From: Microbacterium hydrocarbonoxydans
Lineage (GTDB): Bacteria; Actinomycetota; Actinomycetes; Actinomycetales; Microbacteriaceae
Direction of reading: 5' to 3'
Assembly (NCBI RefSeq): GCF_900105205.1
Contig: NZ_FNSQ01000005.1
Span: forward strand, 2,542,001-2,606,000
Length of the DNA stretch: 64,000 nucleotides
The notes below the pieces were generated by a model. That model made no database searches. It saw nothing but the letters and a program-made list of their open reading frames with translations, and was not told the origin of the DNA. A program made the position numbers and the translations under genes. Shown piece after piece: positions 51,067 through 60,520 of this stretch (position 1 is its first letter; each line of letters opens with the position of its first letter).

Positions 51067-52179
51067 CTACAGCGCCTGCGCGTGCAGCCGACGGGCACCC
51101 TCGGCGATGCGCTCCGTGGGAGCGGTCAGCGCGAGACGCACGTGCTGCTGCGAGGACGGACCGTAGAACGGACCGGGGCCCGCGAGGATCCCGAGGTCGG
51201 CCAGCCGCGCGATGCTCGTCCACGCATCCTCCCCCTCGGTCGCCCAGAGGTAGAGGCCCGCCTCGGAGCCGTCGATCCGGAATCCGGCCGCCTCGAGGGC
51301 CGGGCGCAGGAGATCGCGTCGCTCGCGGTAGAGGGCCTTCTGCGACGCCACGTGCTCGTCGTCGCCGAGGGCGACCACCATGGCGTGCTGCACGGGCTCC
51401 GGCGGCATGAGCCCGAGGTGCTTCCGGGCGGTGAGGAGCTCGCCGACGATCCTCGCGCATCCGGCGACGAACGCCGCGCGGTATCCCGCGAGGTTCGACT
51501 GCTTGCTGAGCGAGTAGACGCTCAGCAGGTTGGCCCTGCTGCCGTCCGTGACACGGGGATCGAGGATCGAAGGGATCGACTCGCTCGCCCAGCGTCCGTC
51601 CCACCCCAGCTCGGCATAGCACTCGTCGCTGGCCAGGACCGCCCCGAGCTCGCGGGCGCGACGCACCGCCGCCGCCAGCTCTTCGACCGTCCAAGTACGC
51701 CCGTCCGGGTTGCCGGGGGTGTTGATCCAGATCAGCTTCGTGCCCTCGGGCCAGTCCGCCGGGTCGTCGGCCGCGAGCGGGGTGGCGCCCACCACTCGCG
51801 CCCCGACCTCGTAGGTCGGGTAGGCGATGCGCGGATGCACGACGATGTCGCCCTCGCCGAGTCCCAGGAGTGTCGGCAGCAGGGCCACGAGCTCCTTGGA
51901 GCCGATGGTGGGAAGGACGTTGTCGACCGTGAGATCCGGCACGCCTCTGCGCCGCGCGTACCACTCGACGATCGCTTCGCGCAGGGCCGGCGTGCCGACG
52001 GTCTGCGGGTAGGCGTGCGCATCGGTGGCCTCGGCGAGCGCCCGACGGATCAGCTCGGGCGTCGGATCGACCGGCGAGCCGACCGAGAGGTCGACGATCC
52101 CCTGCGGATGCAGGGCTGCGCGCTCACGGAACGGGACGACGGCATCCCAGGGGTAGTCGGCGAGGTCGCGGACGCTCAC
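51067..52179 (-). CDS. dapC: succinyldiaminopimelate transaminase
   Basis: This 370-residue fold-type I aminotransferase converts N-succinyl-2-amino-6-oxopimelate to succinyl-LL-diaminopimelate. The PLP lysine is in VYSLSKQSNLAGYRAAF, with NTPGNPDGRT and SDECYAELGW for cofactor binding and SVGSPVDPTPELI at the substrate side. This sequence style and the position directly downstream of fdxA match mycobacterial DapC (Rv1178 after fdxC). The start is GTG at 52179, three bases after the fdxA stop, so the two form one operon. With dapD and dapE nearby, three steps of the pathway lie within 7 kb. Confidence 0.92.
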   Translation of the reverse strand: MSVRDLADYPWDAVVPFRERAALHPQGIVDLSVGSPVDPTPELIRRALAEATDAHAYPQTVGTPALREAIVEWYARRRGVPDLTVDNVLPTIGSKELVALLPTLLGLGEGDIVVHPRIAYPTYEVGARVVGATPLAADDPADWPEGTKLIWINTPGNPDGRTWTVEELAAAVRRARELGAVLASDECYAELGWDGRWASESIPSILDPRVTDGSRANLLSVYSLSKQSNLAGYRAAFVAGCARIVGELLTARKHLGLMPPEPVQHAMVVALGDDEHVASQKALYRERRDLLRPALEAAGFRIDGSEAGLYLWATEGEDAWTSIARLADLGILAGPGPFYGPSSQQHVRLALTAPTERIAEGARRLHAQAL

Positions 52180-52182
52180 GGA

Positions 52183-52503
52183 CTACTCGCCCTGAGGCGG
52201 GAGGGCCGCGATGATCGGGTGGTCGTGCGCGATGACGCCGACCTTGGCCGCTCCACCGGGAGAGCCGACCTCGTCGAAGAACTCCACGTTGGCCTTGTAG
52301 TAGTCCTGCCACTCGTCGGGCAGATCGTCTTCGTAGTAGATCGCCTCGACCGGGCACACCGGCTCGCAGGCGCCGCAGTCGACGCACTCGTCCGGGTGGA
52401 TGTACAGCGAGCGTTCGCCCTCGTAGATACAGTCAACGGGGCACTCGTCGATGCAGGCGCGATCCTTGACATCGACGCACGGGAGGGCGATCACATACGT
52501 CAC
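52183..52503 (-). CDS. fdxA: 7Fe ferredoxin FdxA
   Basis: This 106-residue ferredoxin has eight cysteines, at 9, 17, 21, 25 and 40, 43, 46, 50, arranged for one [3Fe-4S] and one [4Fe-4S] cluster, with the [13 protein letters not shown] and [19 protein letters not shown] blocks of the actinobacterial FdxA/FdxC type. The C-terminal 50 residues without cysteine are normal for this group. It transfers electrons in the cytoplasm; partner enzymes are not visible here. The start is GTG at 52503, six bases after TAGACT (52510-52515), so the mRNA may be leaderless. It leads the fdxA-dapC operon. Confidence 0.96.
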   Translation of the reverse strand: MTYVIALPCVDVKDRACIDECPVDCIYEGERSLYIHPDECVDCGACEPVCPVEAIYYEDDLPDEWQDYYKANVEFFDEVGSPGGAAKVGVIAHDHPIIAALPPQGE

Positions 52504-52512
52504 CCCCTCAGT

Positions 52513-52989
52513 CTACGACTCGCGGCCTGTCCGATCGCCCAGGGAGGCGTCACGCGGCGCGGTCGGGACCTCGGTGATCAGCGGGGCCGGTGCCGGTACG
52601 GGCTCCTGCCGAACGGTCTCGGTGCGCACGGGCAGGCGAGAGAACGAGGGCCACGCGACCGTGAGCAGCACGAGGCCCGCCACGAGGTAGATCCAGATGC
52701 GGCCGCTGAGCGTGTCCTCCACGACGACCGAGCCGCCGGGACCCACCCCGGAGATGAGCACCAGCATCCCGAGCATCCCGAGCCCTGCGGCCAGGGTCGC
52801 GCCGCGGTCATGGGTGAGAGCGCGGATCGCGACGAGGATCGCGCCGCAGGCGATCGCGCCGACGACGAGCCCGAGCGGGACGGGCCCCCAGACCAGGCTG
52901 TGGCCGATGGTGCCGGCGACGCCGAAGACACCGCCGACGAGGGCCGCGGCGACCCAGGAGAGCACCCGGGAGATCCATCCGATACGCAC
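52513..52989 (-). CDS. four-TM membrane protein of unknown function
   Basis: This 158-residue protein has four membrane segments (about 9-30, 35-57, 66-84 and 97-113) and a short Pro/Glu-rich cytoplasmic tail. No conserved catalytic motif is visible. The start is GTG at 52989, six bases after TAGGAT (52996-53001), which supports this start and a separate leaderless transcript. It lies just upstream of fdxA on the same strand, 9 bases apart, so some fdxA expression may come from this promoter too. The function is unknown. Confidence 0.72.
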   Translation of the reverse strand: MRIGWISRVLSWVAAALVGGVFGVAGTIGHSLVWGPVPLGLVVGAIACGAILVAIRALTHDRGATLAAGLGMLGMLVLISGVGPGGSVVVEDTLSGRIWIYLVAGLVLLTVAWPSFSRLPVRTETVRQEPVPAPAPLITEVPTAPRDASLGDRTGRES

Positions 52990-53024
52990 GAGTCGATCCT
53001 ACGCGGGGTCGAGTCGTGCGCAGG

Positions 53025-53339
53025 TCATGCGGCGAGGCCGACGAGCCGGAGGATCGCCGCGACCGCCGCCGCCGCCACGACGACGACGAGGAACGACTGC
53101 CGAAGCCACAGCAGCCCCGCCGCCACCAGGAGAGCGGGGACCCTGGCATCGACGACCACGGCCTGCCCCGCGCCGAGCGTCTGCACGGCGACGAGGGCGG
53201 CCAGCAGTGCGACCGTCAGCAGATCCGAGATCCGCGCCGGCCGCGGGGCCTCGAGCACCCGGGGCGGCACGAGGTATCCGGCCGCCTTCAGCGCGAGGCA
53301 GATCAGGGCGGCGAGCAGGATGGCGCTCCAGATGCTCAT
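53025..53339 (-). CDS. azlD: AzlD family branched-chain amino-acid exporter subunit
   Basis: This 104-residue hydrophobic protein has four membrane segments and the AzlD pattern: LALKAAGYLVPPRVL, LLTVALLAALVAVQTL and a final LVVVVAAAAVAAIL. With AzlC it forms the two-component exporter of branched-chain amino acids or methionine (BrnFE in corynebacteria). The ATG at 53339 overlaps the azlC stop by 4 bases (ATGA), the normal arrangement for this pair. Confidence 0.9.
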   Translation of the reverse strand: MSIWSAILLAALICLALKAAGYLVPPRVLEAPRPARISDLLTVALLAALVAVQTLGAGQAVVVDARVPALLVAAGLLWLRQSFLVVVVAAAAVAAILRLVGLAA

Positions 53340-54073
53340 GACATGCCCTCCCTCGGCGTGGCTGCGGGCGCATCGGCTCGACCGAGCCAGTTGAACCAGC
53401 CGACGACGATCGCCACGACCGCGGCGACGAGCACGGGCAGGCCGGGCATGAGCACCGGAGTGAGGGAGGCTGCGACGACGGCGGCGGCGACCCCCACCGC
53501 GATGGCCTGCCGCTCTTTGAGGCGCGGCCACAGCAGCGCGAGGAACGCGGCGGCCGCCGCGGCATCGAGTCCCCAGGTCTGCGGATCGCCCAGCACGTCG
53601 CCCACCAGCGCTCCGACCAGGGTGGTGATGTTCCATCCGATGAAGATTCCGATGCCGGTCACCCAGAAGCCGACCTGGCGCAGCCGCGGGTCGACCTGCG
53701 AGATCGCGACAGCGGTCGACTCGTCGATCGTGAAGTGGGCCGCCGCGACTCGGAGGCGTGGCGTCGTGCCGACGATCGGCGACATCCGCATGCCGTAAGC
53801 GACGTTGCGTACACCGAGGAGCGCGGCGGAGGCGATGGCCGACGGCAGTGCCGACACTCCCCCGGCGGCGAAGACGCCGACGAAGGCGAACTGCGACCCT
53901 CCGGTGAACATCAGCAGGCTGAGGACGCAGGTCTGCCACACGTCGAGGCCGGATGCCACGGCGAGCGCACCGAAGGAGACTCCGTAGGCGCTGGTCGCCA
54001 GCACGACGCCGAGCGCCTCACGCCAGACTTCCCGTTCGGCGGTCACGGCCGGACCGTTCGCTCTGATGAACAC
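53336..54073 (-). CDS. azlC: AzlC family branched-chain amino-acid exporter subunit
   Basis: This 245-residue AzlC protein has about seven membrane segments and typical motifs FTGGSQFAFVGVFAAGG, NVAYGMRMSP and TIDESTAVAIS. It is the large subunit of the AzlCD/BrnFE-type exporter. The start is GTG at 54073, six bases after a -10-like AATGAT (54080-54085). It is divergent from an XRE-cupin regulator, with 66 bases between, so that regulator probably controls it. Confidence 0.92.
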   Translation of the reverse strand: MFIRANGPAVTAEREVWREALGVVLATSAYGVSFGALAVASGLDVWQTCVLSLLMFTGGSQFAFVGVFAAGGVSALPSAIASAALLGVRNVAYGMRMSPIVGTTPRLRVAAAHFTIDESTAVAISQVDPRLRQVGFWVTGIGIFIGWNITTLVGALVGDVLGDPQTWGLDAAAAAAFLALLWPRLKERQAIAVGVAAAVVAASLTPVLMPGLPVLVAAVVAIVVGWFNWLGRADAPAATPREGMS

Positions 54074-54139
54074 ACGTACATCATTCTGAACATCGTTTCA
54101 TGCATAGTCAAGCGAACGATCGTTTGACATGATGAACAC
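54074..54139. promoter_or_regulatory. azlC/XRE divergent control region
   Basis: This AT-rich gap holds -10-like hexamers for both sides: AATGAT (54080-54085, minus) and CATGAT (54128-54133, plus), each six bases from its start codon. Two related elements, gaacatcgttt (54088-54098) and gaacgatcgttt (54114-54125), form a direct repeat; the second contains the palindrome aacgatcgtt. These are likely regulator sites. Confidence 0.55.
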
Positions 54140-54688
54140 ATGGAGGATCTGCGAACCCGCATCGCCCGCACCCTGCGCCGGGAGCGCGAGGGGGCCGGAC
54201 TGTCCGTGTCGGAGCTCGCTCGTCGGGCGGGCATCTCGAAGGCCACGGTCTCGCAGCTCGAATCGGGGGCCGGCAACCCCAGCGTCGAGACTCTGTGGGC
54301 GCTGGGCGTCGCCCTGGGCGTCCCCTTCGCGGTGCTCGTCGATCAGCAGACGAGCGCGCCGACCCTGATCCGCGCCGGCGACCTCTCGGGTGTGCCGTCG
54401 GCGGCGTCCGTGTACAACGCGACCCTGCTCTCAGCGAGCCCGCCCGGCGCACGCCGCGACCTGTACGTGATCACGGCCGAGCCCGGCGATCCCCGCGTCT
54501 CGGATCCGCATCACCCCGGCACGACCGAGCACGTGATCCTCATCTCCGGACGGGCGCGAACCGGCCCGGTCGACGAGCCCGTGCTCCTGGAGCCCGGCGA
54601 CTACCTGTCGTACCCGGGTGACGCGCCGCACGTGTTCGAGGCCGTCGTTCCCGGGACCAGCGCCGTGCTCATCTCCGAGCTCCGCTGA
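54140..54688 (+). CDS. XRE-family regulator with cupin domain
   Basis: This 182-residue regulator has an N-terminal helix-turn-helix (about 8-62, LSVSELARRAGISKATVSQLESG) and a C-terminal cupin domain (about 110-180) with HHPGTTEHVILISG and EPGDYLSYPGDAPHVFEA, which may bind a metal or a small ligand. Such proteins usually repress or activate a neighbouring transporter in response to that ligand. It is divergent from azlC, so branched-chain amino acids or methionine are plausible effectors. The ATG at 54140 is six bases after CATGAT (54128-54133). Confidence 0.92.
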   Translation: MEDLRTRIARTLRREREGAGLSVSELARRAGISKATVSQLESGAGNPSVETLWALGVALGVPFAVLVDQQTSAPTLIRAGDLSGVPSAASVYNATLLSASPPGARRDLYVITAEPGDPRVSDPHHPGTTEHVILISGRARTGPVDEPVLLEPGDYLSYPGDAPHVFEAVVPGTSAVLISELR

Positions 54689-54725
54689 TCTCCCCAATCC
54701 GCAGAGGCCCAGCTGCGCATCCTGA

Positions 54726-56348
54726 TCAGTCAGCGGGCGCCGGCGACGGATCCGGGATCTCGTCCGGCTTGTACTTCGGCAGGCGGGATGCCGGCAGGAT
54801 CGCCACGGCGCTGAGCCCTGCGAGCAGCAGCAGACCGAGCCGGAGTGTGCCGAGCCTGGACTCCTCGTTGACGGCGACCGCCGCATCGACCTGCTCCGGG
54901 GTGGCATCCGTCCCCTCGAGCACCGCACGCAGGTCGTCGTTGCTGACGAAGTTGACCTTGTCCATGTCGACCTGCGAGACGAGCTCCGGCGGCAGTTCCG
55001 GGTGCTCGACCACGGCTCTGCCGACACTCAACCCCAGCAGCGACACCAGCAGGGCGCCCGCCAGTGCCGTGCCGACCGCCGATGCGAGGTTCTGCGTCGT
55101 GCCGCGCAGCGAGCCGACGTCGCCCGCGAGCTCCGCGGGCGCGGCAGTGACGAGGACGTTGAAGACGAGGGTGACGAGCGCGCCCTGCCCGATGCCGAAC
55201 ACGATGAGTCCGAGGATCGTGGGCAGCGTCTCCCAGTTGTTGTCGACGACCACCGACAGCCAGATGAGCGCGACGGTCGTCAGGATGAACCCGAACACGC
55301 CGATCACCCGAGGCGGGTACGTCTTGTAGAACCGCACGACGAGCGTCGCCGTGATGAAGACGGTCAGGTTGAACGGCATCATCGCGAGCGAGGTGTCGAA
55401 GGGCGTCCGGCCCTGGACGATCTGGATGTACAGCGGGATCGTGAAGTTCACGCACGCTTCCAGCGCCACGACGATGAACATCGCGTACACCGCCGCCCGC
55501 TCCTTCGAGGAGTTCAGCACGCTGAGGTCGATGAGCGGCACCTTGCCCTCTGCCATCCGCCGTCGGGTCCACACGAAGAAGACCTGCCCGAGGACGATCC
55601 CGACCACGATGAACGCCGGCGCCGGCGACAGCCCGAGGATGCTGAACGGTGCCGCATCCGTGGCTGCGACCGCGCCCCAGCCGTTGAGGTTGTTGAACCC
55701 CAGGGTGAGCAGGACGATGGCCGCACCGATCAGCAGCGATGCGACGAGATCGATGCGGATGGAGGCATCGCCCCGATCGCCGCGGAGGGTGAAGCTGAAC
55801 GCGAAGACCACCACCGCGATGCCGAGGACGATGAAGAACATCGGTCGCCAGCCGACCAGGGTGCCCAGGGTGCCGCCGATCAGGAAGGCGGTGACGCCGG
55901 AGATCGCCCGAGCCGAGCCGATCGCCCCGATCGCCGTCGCCTGCTGCGGGCCGCGGTAGTTCTCGGCGATCAACGCGACGATGGAGGGGACGATGATGGC
56001 GGCGGCCGCACCGGCGACCGCCTGACCGGCGATCGCCCAGCCGATGCTCGGCGACACGATCATCAGCACCGAGGACGCAGCGAACAGGCCGATCACGATG
56101 CGGAAGATCAGCACCCAGCCGATCCGCTGACCGAGCTTGGCGCCCGTCATGACGAGGGCGGCGACGGCCAGTCCATACATGACGATGGTGGTGCTCGCGA
56201 CGGTGGGCGGCACGCCGAACTCGTCGACCATGCCACCGAGTGAGATCGGCAGGGCCGCGACGTTGAACGACATCAGGACCTGGGCGAGGAAGAGGCTGAT
56301 CAGCGGCATCCAGGATGCCTTGACCGTCGCCTGCGCGGTGTGCGTCAT
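54726..56348 (-). CDS. 14-TM MFS transporter (DHA2-like)
   Basis: This 540-residue permease has fourteen hydrophobic segments, the DHA2 drug:H+ antiporter layout, with a motif-A-like TGAKLGQRIG between helices 2 and 3 and GSARAISGVTAFLIGG (motif C-like) in helix 5. A hydrophilic exported loop of about 65 residues (about 445-505) separates helices 13 and 14. Possible substrates are amphipathic drugs or metabolites; sequence does not say. The gene follows glutaminase by 28 bases on the same strand, which could mean that both act in amino-acid metabolism. It converges with the XRE-cupin gene across 37 bases. Confidence 0.87.
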   Translation of the reverse strand: MTHTAQATVKASWMPLISLFLAQVLMSFNVAALPISLGGMVDEFGVPPTVASTTIVMYGLAVAALVMTGAKLGQRIGWVLIFRIVIGLFAASSVLMIVSPSIGWAIAGQAVAGAAAAIIVPSIVALIAENYRGPQQATAIGAIGSARAISGVTAFLIGGTLGTLVGWRPMFFIVLGIAVVVFAFSFTLRGDRGDASIRIDLVASLLIGAAIVLLTLGFNNLNGWGAVAATDAAPFSILGLSPAPAFIVVGIVLGQVFFVWTRRRMAEGKVPLIDLSVLNSSKERAAVYAMFIVVALEACVNFTIPLYIQIVQGRTPFDTSLAMMPFNLTVFITATLVVRFYKTYPPRVIGVFGFILTTVALIWLSVVVDNNWETLPTILGLIVFGIGQGALVTLVFNVLVTAAPAELAGDVGSLRGTTQNLASAVGTALAGALLVSLLGLSVGRAVVEHPELPPELVSQVDMDKVNFVSNDDLRAVLEGTDATPEQVDAAVAVNEESRLGTLRLGLLLLAGLSAVAILPASRLPKYKPDEIPDPSPAPAD

Positions 56349-56376
56349 GGGGTGTCCTCTCGACGGGCGGAGCAGG

Positions 56377-57383
56377 TCAGTGGTTGCGGCTGCGCGCGGG
56401 GGCCGACGCGAACAGATTCAGGCCGAGCGCGCGCGAGAGATGACCGATCGCGAGCTGCGATCGTACGGAGTTGCCCGCCGAGTCCAGCCGGGGCGAGAAC
56501 CCGGCCACCGCACCCTTGCCCGGCGAGACCGCGACGATGCCGCCGGCGACTCCGGACTTCGCGGGGAGACCGATCTCGAACAGCCACTCCCCGAGCGCTC
56601 GTAGAGGCCGGTCGAGGCGACCACCGACAAGGTGTCTCGACACACGTCCGCCGAGACCACACGCTCGCCCGTCACGGGGTTCACCCCGCCGTCGGCGAGG
56701 GTCGCCCCCATCACCGCCAGATCGTGGGCGGTCACGCTGAGAGCGCACTGCCGCGTGTACACGTCGACGACCTCGTCCGGGTCACCGTCGAGGCGGCCGT
56801 AGCCGCGCAGCAGCCAGCCCATCGCCCGATTGCGCTCGTTCGTCTCGGCTTCCGAGGCGTACACGACGCCGTCGAGGCTGAGCGAGCGGCCCGCGAACGC
56901 CGACAGCCCCTCGCGGATGCGCTCCCACTTCTCGACAGCCGTGGCGCCCGGTGCCAGAGCCGTGGTGGCGATCGCGCCCGCGTTCACCATCGGGTTCATC
57001 GGGTGCCCGGCGTTCAGCTCCAGCGCCATCAGCGAGTTGAAGGCGAGCCCCGTGTTGTTGACGCCGACGATCTCGCGCACCCGCTCGTGCCCGTGCTCCT
57101 GGATCGCGAGCGCATAGACGAACATCTTCGAGATCGACTGGATCGAGAACGGATGCAGGGCGTCTCCGGCGTCGTGCAGCCCGCCGTCGACCTCGATCAC
57201 GGCGAGACCGAAGAGCTCGGGATCGGCCTCGGCGAGCACCGGGATGTAGTCCGCCACCGTGCCGCTGCGGTCATCGGCGTATCGCCGGTGCGCCTCGTGC
57301 ACGAGTGCGTCCACACTCTCCCAGCCGGGAAGTGCGCCGGTGGAGACCTGCTGCGGGATGCCGGACAGTGCCTCGACGTGCAT
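56377..57383 (-). pseudogene. glsA: glutaminase, apparent single-base frameshift near the C-terminus
   Basis: This is a serine-dependent beta-lactamase-fold glutaminase that turns glutamine into glutamate and ammonia. The first 267 residues have PFSIQSISKMFVYALA with the SxxK catalytic pair, FNSLMALELN, NPMVNAGAIATTAL and the [10 protein letters not shown] block. The frame then leaves the family. The next frame supplies [20 protein letters not shown] and the normal end. One extra G in the minus-strand GGGG (56589-56592) would join the parts as LYERSGEWLFEI and give about 335 residues. As written the protein would lose its last conserved third of active-site residues and would probably be inactive. 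The ATG at 57383 has GAGGAG upstream. Confidence 0.9.
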
Positions 57384-57483
57384 TCGTGCTCCTCAGATCC
57401 GGGACGCCCCAGCCGTCACGCTCACCGTAGTGCGGATGGCCGACGGTGCATAGAGCGAGTGTCACGCGAGCACACGGCGAAAC

Positions 57484-57526
57484 GACGAGACCCACCTGCC
57501 GCTCGGGAGCGGAGGTGGGTCTCGTC
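57484..57526 (-). terminator. terminator after the secreted transglycosylase gene
   Basis: The arms gacgagacccacct (57484-57497) and aggtgggtctcgtc (57513-57526) form a 14-bp stem, extended inside by ccgctc/gagcgg (57499-57504 with 57507-57512). It lies 23 bases after the minus-strand stop at 57549. Confidence 0.85.
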
Positions 57527-57548
57527 TGGAGTTCTGGTGGAGTGCGGC

Positions 57549-58442
57549 TCAGTACCAGTTCGTCGCCTGCGAGTGCGACCAGGCGCTGCAGGGCGCACCG
57601 TAGACGGAGGAGATGTAGCCGAGTCCCCAGGCGATCTGGGTCGCGGCGTTCGTCTGCCAGTCGCTGCCGGCCGACGCCATCTTGCTGCCGGGCAGCGCCT
57701 GCGGGATCCCGGTGGCGCCGCCGCCGGCGTTGTAGGCCTGGTAGTTCCATCCGGATTCCTTGGTCCACAGCGAGTCCAGGCAGGAGAACTGGTCGTCGCC
57801 CCAGCCGTATTCGCTCGCCGCCATCTCGCGGGCGGTGGCCTTGGCACCGTCGACGGTGTTCGCCTCCGCCAGCGCGGCAGCCTCCGCAGCCGCCTGCTCG
57901 GCGGCCTTCTTCGCCGCGTCGTCTGCAGCCTTCTTCTCCTGCGCCGCCGTCAACGCCTTCTGGAGCGCGGCGGTCTCGGACTCGACCTGGGCCGTGCCGG
58001 TGATCGCATCGACGGAGATGCCCGCGACCAGCAGCGCCGACATCTCGGCCCGGTCTCCGCCGAGGCGCTGGACGTCGGCGGCGAGTTCGTCGGTCGCGAC
58101 CCGGGCGGGCGCTGCTCCGAGGTCCAGACCGGAGTCCGCGACCTGCGTGTTCAGGGTCTCCGCGGCCTCGATCGCGTCCTCGGCGAGGGCGATCGTGATG
58201 GCGGAGCTGTCGGCGGTCTTGGCGAGCGGCTCAGTGCCGGTGACGAAGGAGGAGACGTCGGCCACAGCATCCGGCAGCTCGGCGCCTGCGGCGGGACCGG
58301 AGGCCATCCCGACCGTGAGGGCCAGGCCGAGCACTGCACCGGTGACGGTGCCGAAGATGATCTTGGGACGGCGGGCGGTGATCGCGTTACGAGCAGATGC
58401 CGCCGCGTGGGCGCGCCGAAGCGCACGGGTGTTCTGAAGCAT
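57549..58442 (-). CDS. secreted lytic transglycosylase-like protein
   Basis: This 297-residue exported protein has a basic N-terminus and a hydrophobic signal (about 28-48) ending near AAGAE, an Ala/Glu/Lys coiled-coil middle (150-200) and a C-terminal SLT-like domain (about 205-297). The domain has DSLWTKESGWNYQAYN (candidate catalytic Glu229) and ATGIPQALPGSKMASAG, shared with Rpf/aggregation-promoting-factor type muralytic enzymes. Cys221 and Cys285 may form a disulfide. It probably cuts peptidoglycan during growth. The ATG at 58442 has no strong ribosome site. The 5' gap contains an 8-bp inverted repeat (58501-58508 with 58531-58538). Confidence 0.87.
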   Translation of the reverse strand: MLQNTRALRRAHAAASARNAITARRPKIIFGTVTGAVLGLALTVGMASGPAAGAELPDAVADVSSFVTGTEPLAKTADSSAITIALAEDAIEAAETLNTQVADSGLDLGAAPARVATDELAADVQRLGGDRAEMSALLVAGISVDAITGTAQVESETAALQKALTAAQEKKAADDAAKKAAEQAAAEAAALAEANTVDGAKATAREMAASEYGWGDDQFSCLDSLWTKESGWNYQAYNAGGGATGIPQALPGSKMASAGSDWQTNAATQIAWGLGYISSVYGAPCSAWSHSQATNWY

Positions 58443-58547
58443 GGGTTCGACTTTCGGGTCGTCGTACGCCCGTCACAGGACACTCATCGGGAGGTTTGCC
58501 CCAGGCGCAAGGTAACGATTCTGCAACGGCGCGCCTGGGCGTTTCGT

Positions 58548-58595
58548 GAGAAAAGGGCCCTGTACAGCCATTTCGGCGGTACAGGACCCTTTCTC
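58548..58595 (-). terminator. terminator after typA
   Basis: The arms 58548-58565 and 58579-58595 pair over 16-17 bp (gagaaaagggccctgtac against its complement, with one bulge and one mismatch), 12 bases after the typA stop. Confidence 0.85.
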
Positions 58596-58606
58596 TTAGA
58601 CGATTC

Positions 58607-60520
58607 TCAGGCGCTGGCGTCCTGACGCTTCAGCCGAGCGGTCTCACGCGCACGCGTGTTCGCATCGAGGTTGACCTTGCGGATGCGTACGACCTCGGGG
58701 GTGACCTCGACGCATTCGTCGTCGCGAGCGAACTCGAGGCTCTCCTCGAGGGTGAGCTGACGCGGCGGGGTCATCGACTCGAAGGTGTCGGAGCTCGCTG
58801 CACGCATATTGGTGAGCTTCTTCTCCTTCGTGATGTTCACGTCCATGTCGTCGGCGCGCGAGTTCTCGCCGATGACCATGCCCTCGTAGACCTCCTGCGT
58901 GGGCTGCACGAAGAACGACATGCGCTCCTGCAGGGCGATCATCGCGAAGGGGGTGACGACACCCTGACGGTCGGCGACGATCGAGCCGTTCTGACGCGTC
59001 GTGATGGAGCCGGCCCACGGCTCGTACCCGTGCGAGATCGCGTTCGCGATGCCGGTGCCGCGCGTCGTGGTGAGGAACTCGCTGCGGAAGCCGATCAGGC
59101 CGCGCGACGGGACGATGAACTCCATGCGCACCCAGCCGGTGCCGTGGTTCGTCATGTTCTCCATGCGACCCTTGCGGTTCGCGAGCAGCTGCGTGATGGC
59201 GCCGAGGTGCTCCTCGGGGGTGTCGATCGTGAGGTGCTCGAAGGGCTCGTAGGTCTTGCCGTCGATCTTCTTCGTGACCACCTGCGGCTTGCCGACGGTG
59301 AGCTCGAAGCCCTCGCGGCGCATGTTCTCGACGAGGATGGCGAGGGCGAGCTCGCCGCGGCCCTGCACCTCCCAGGCATCCGGGCGTCCGATGTCGACGA
59401 CCTTGAGCGAGACGTTGCCGATCAGCTCCTTGTCGAGACGGTCCTTGACCATGCGAGCGGTGAGCTTGTGGCCCTTGACCTTGCCCATGAGAGGCGAGGT
59501 GTTGGTGCCGATCGTCATCGAGATGGCGGGGTCGTCGACCGTGATGGCCGGCAGCGGGCGCACATCCTCGGGGTCGGCGATGGTCTCGCCGATCGTGATG
59601 TTCTCGAAGCCGGCGATGGCGACGATGTCACCGGGGCCGGCGGACTCGGCGGGGTACCGCTCGAGCGCACGGGTCTTGAGCAGCTCGGTGATGCGCGCGT
59701 TCTGGTGGGTGCCGTCTGCACGGACCCAGGCCACGGTCTGACCCTTCTTGAGCGTGCCGTTGAAGACGCGCAGCAGTGCGAGGCGACCGAGGAAGGGGCT
59801 GGAGTCGAGGTTGGTGACCCAGGCCTGCAGCGGGTGCTCGTCGTCGTACGCCGGAGCGGGGACGTGCTCGAGGATCGCCTCGAAGAGCGGCTCGAGGTCG
59901 GGGTTGTCGGGCAGCGAGCCGTCGGCGGGACGGTTCTGCGATGCCGCACCGGCACGGCCGGACGCGTAGACGACGGGCACGTCGAGGAGCGCGTCGACGT
60001 CGAGGTCGGGCACATCGTCGACGAGGTCGGATGCGAGGCCCAGGAGCAGGTCGTGCGCCTCCTCCTCGACCTCGGCGATGCGAGCGTCGGGGCGGTCGGT
60101 CTTGTTGACCAGGAGGATGACGGGGAGCTTGGCCTCGAGTGCCTTACGCAGCACGAAGCGGGTCTGCGGCAGCGGGCCCTCGCTCGCGTCGACGAGCAGC
60201 ACGACGCCGTCGACCATCGACAGGCCGCGCTCGACCTCGCCACCGAAGTCGGCGTGGCCAGGGGTGTCGATCACGTTGATCGTGATCTCCTTGCCCTGGG
60301 CGTGCTTGCCCTTGTAGGTGATCGCCGTGTTCTTGGCGAGGATCGTGATGCCCTTCTCACGCTCGAGATCGTTCGAGTCCATGGCGCGCTCATCGACGTG
60401 GGCGTGTTCGCCGAAGGAGCCCGTCTGACGCAGCATGGCGTCGACGAGAGTGGTCTTGCCGTGGTCGACGTGCGCGACGATTGCGACGTTGCGGAGGTCA
60501 GAGCGGAGGGCGTGCGCCAT
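58607..60520 (-). CDS. typA: translational GTPase TypA/BipA
   Basis: This 637-residue ribosome-associated GTPase acts in 50S assembly and stress translation. The G domain has G1 [11 protein letters not shown]2 [13 protein letters not shown]3 [11 protein letters not shown] and G4 NKTDRPDA, followed by domain II, the EF-G-like domains III and V, and the TypA-specific C-terminal domain (from about 480, [14 protein letters not shown] and GVVTPFAM). The length is normal for the family. The ATG at 60520 has AGGA nine bases upstream. A -10-like TAGGCT at about 60589-60594 predicts a leader of about 65 bases. It is divergent from the LRV-repeat gene. Confidence 0.98.
   Translation of the reverse strand: MAHALRSDLRNVAIVAHVDHGKTTLVDAMLRQTGSFGEHAHVDERAMDSNDLEREKGITILAKNTAITYKGKHAQGKEITINVIDTPGHADFGGEVERGLSMVDGVVLLVDASEGPLPQTRFVLRKALEAKLPVILLVNKTDRPDARIAEVEEEAHDLLLGLASDLVDDVPDLDVDALLDVPVVYASGRAGAASQNRPADGSLPDNPDLEPLFEAILEHVPAPAYDDEHPLQAWVTNLDSSPFLGRLALLRVFNGTLKKGQTVAWVRADGTHQNARITELLKTRALERYPAESAGPGDIVAIAGFENITIGETIADPEDVRPLPAITVDDPAISMTIGTNTSPLMGKVKGHKLTARMVKDRLDKELIGNVSLKVVDIGRPDAWEVQGRGELALAILVENMRREGFELTVGKPQVVTKKIDGKTYEPFEHLTIDTPEEHLGAITQLLANRKGRMENMTNHGTGWVRMEFIVPSRGLIGFRSEFLTTTRGTGIANAISHGYEPWAGSITTRQNGSIVADRQGVVTPFAMIALQERMSFFVQPTQEVYEGMVIGENSRADDMDVNITKEKKLTNMRAASSDTFESMTPPRQLTLEESLEFARDDECVEVTPEVVRIRKVNLDANTRARETARLKRQDASA

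Noticed and set aside
58443-58606. Possible c-di-AMP (ydaO) riboswitch before the secreted transglycosylase gene
   Set aside because: Such riboswitches control muralytic enzymes in some actinobacteria, but the gap is too short and I find none of the conserved core. Only an 8-bp inverted repeat and the typA terminator are visible.
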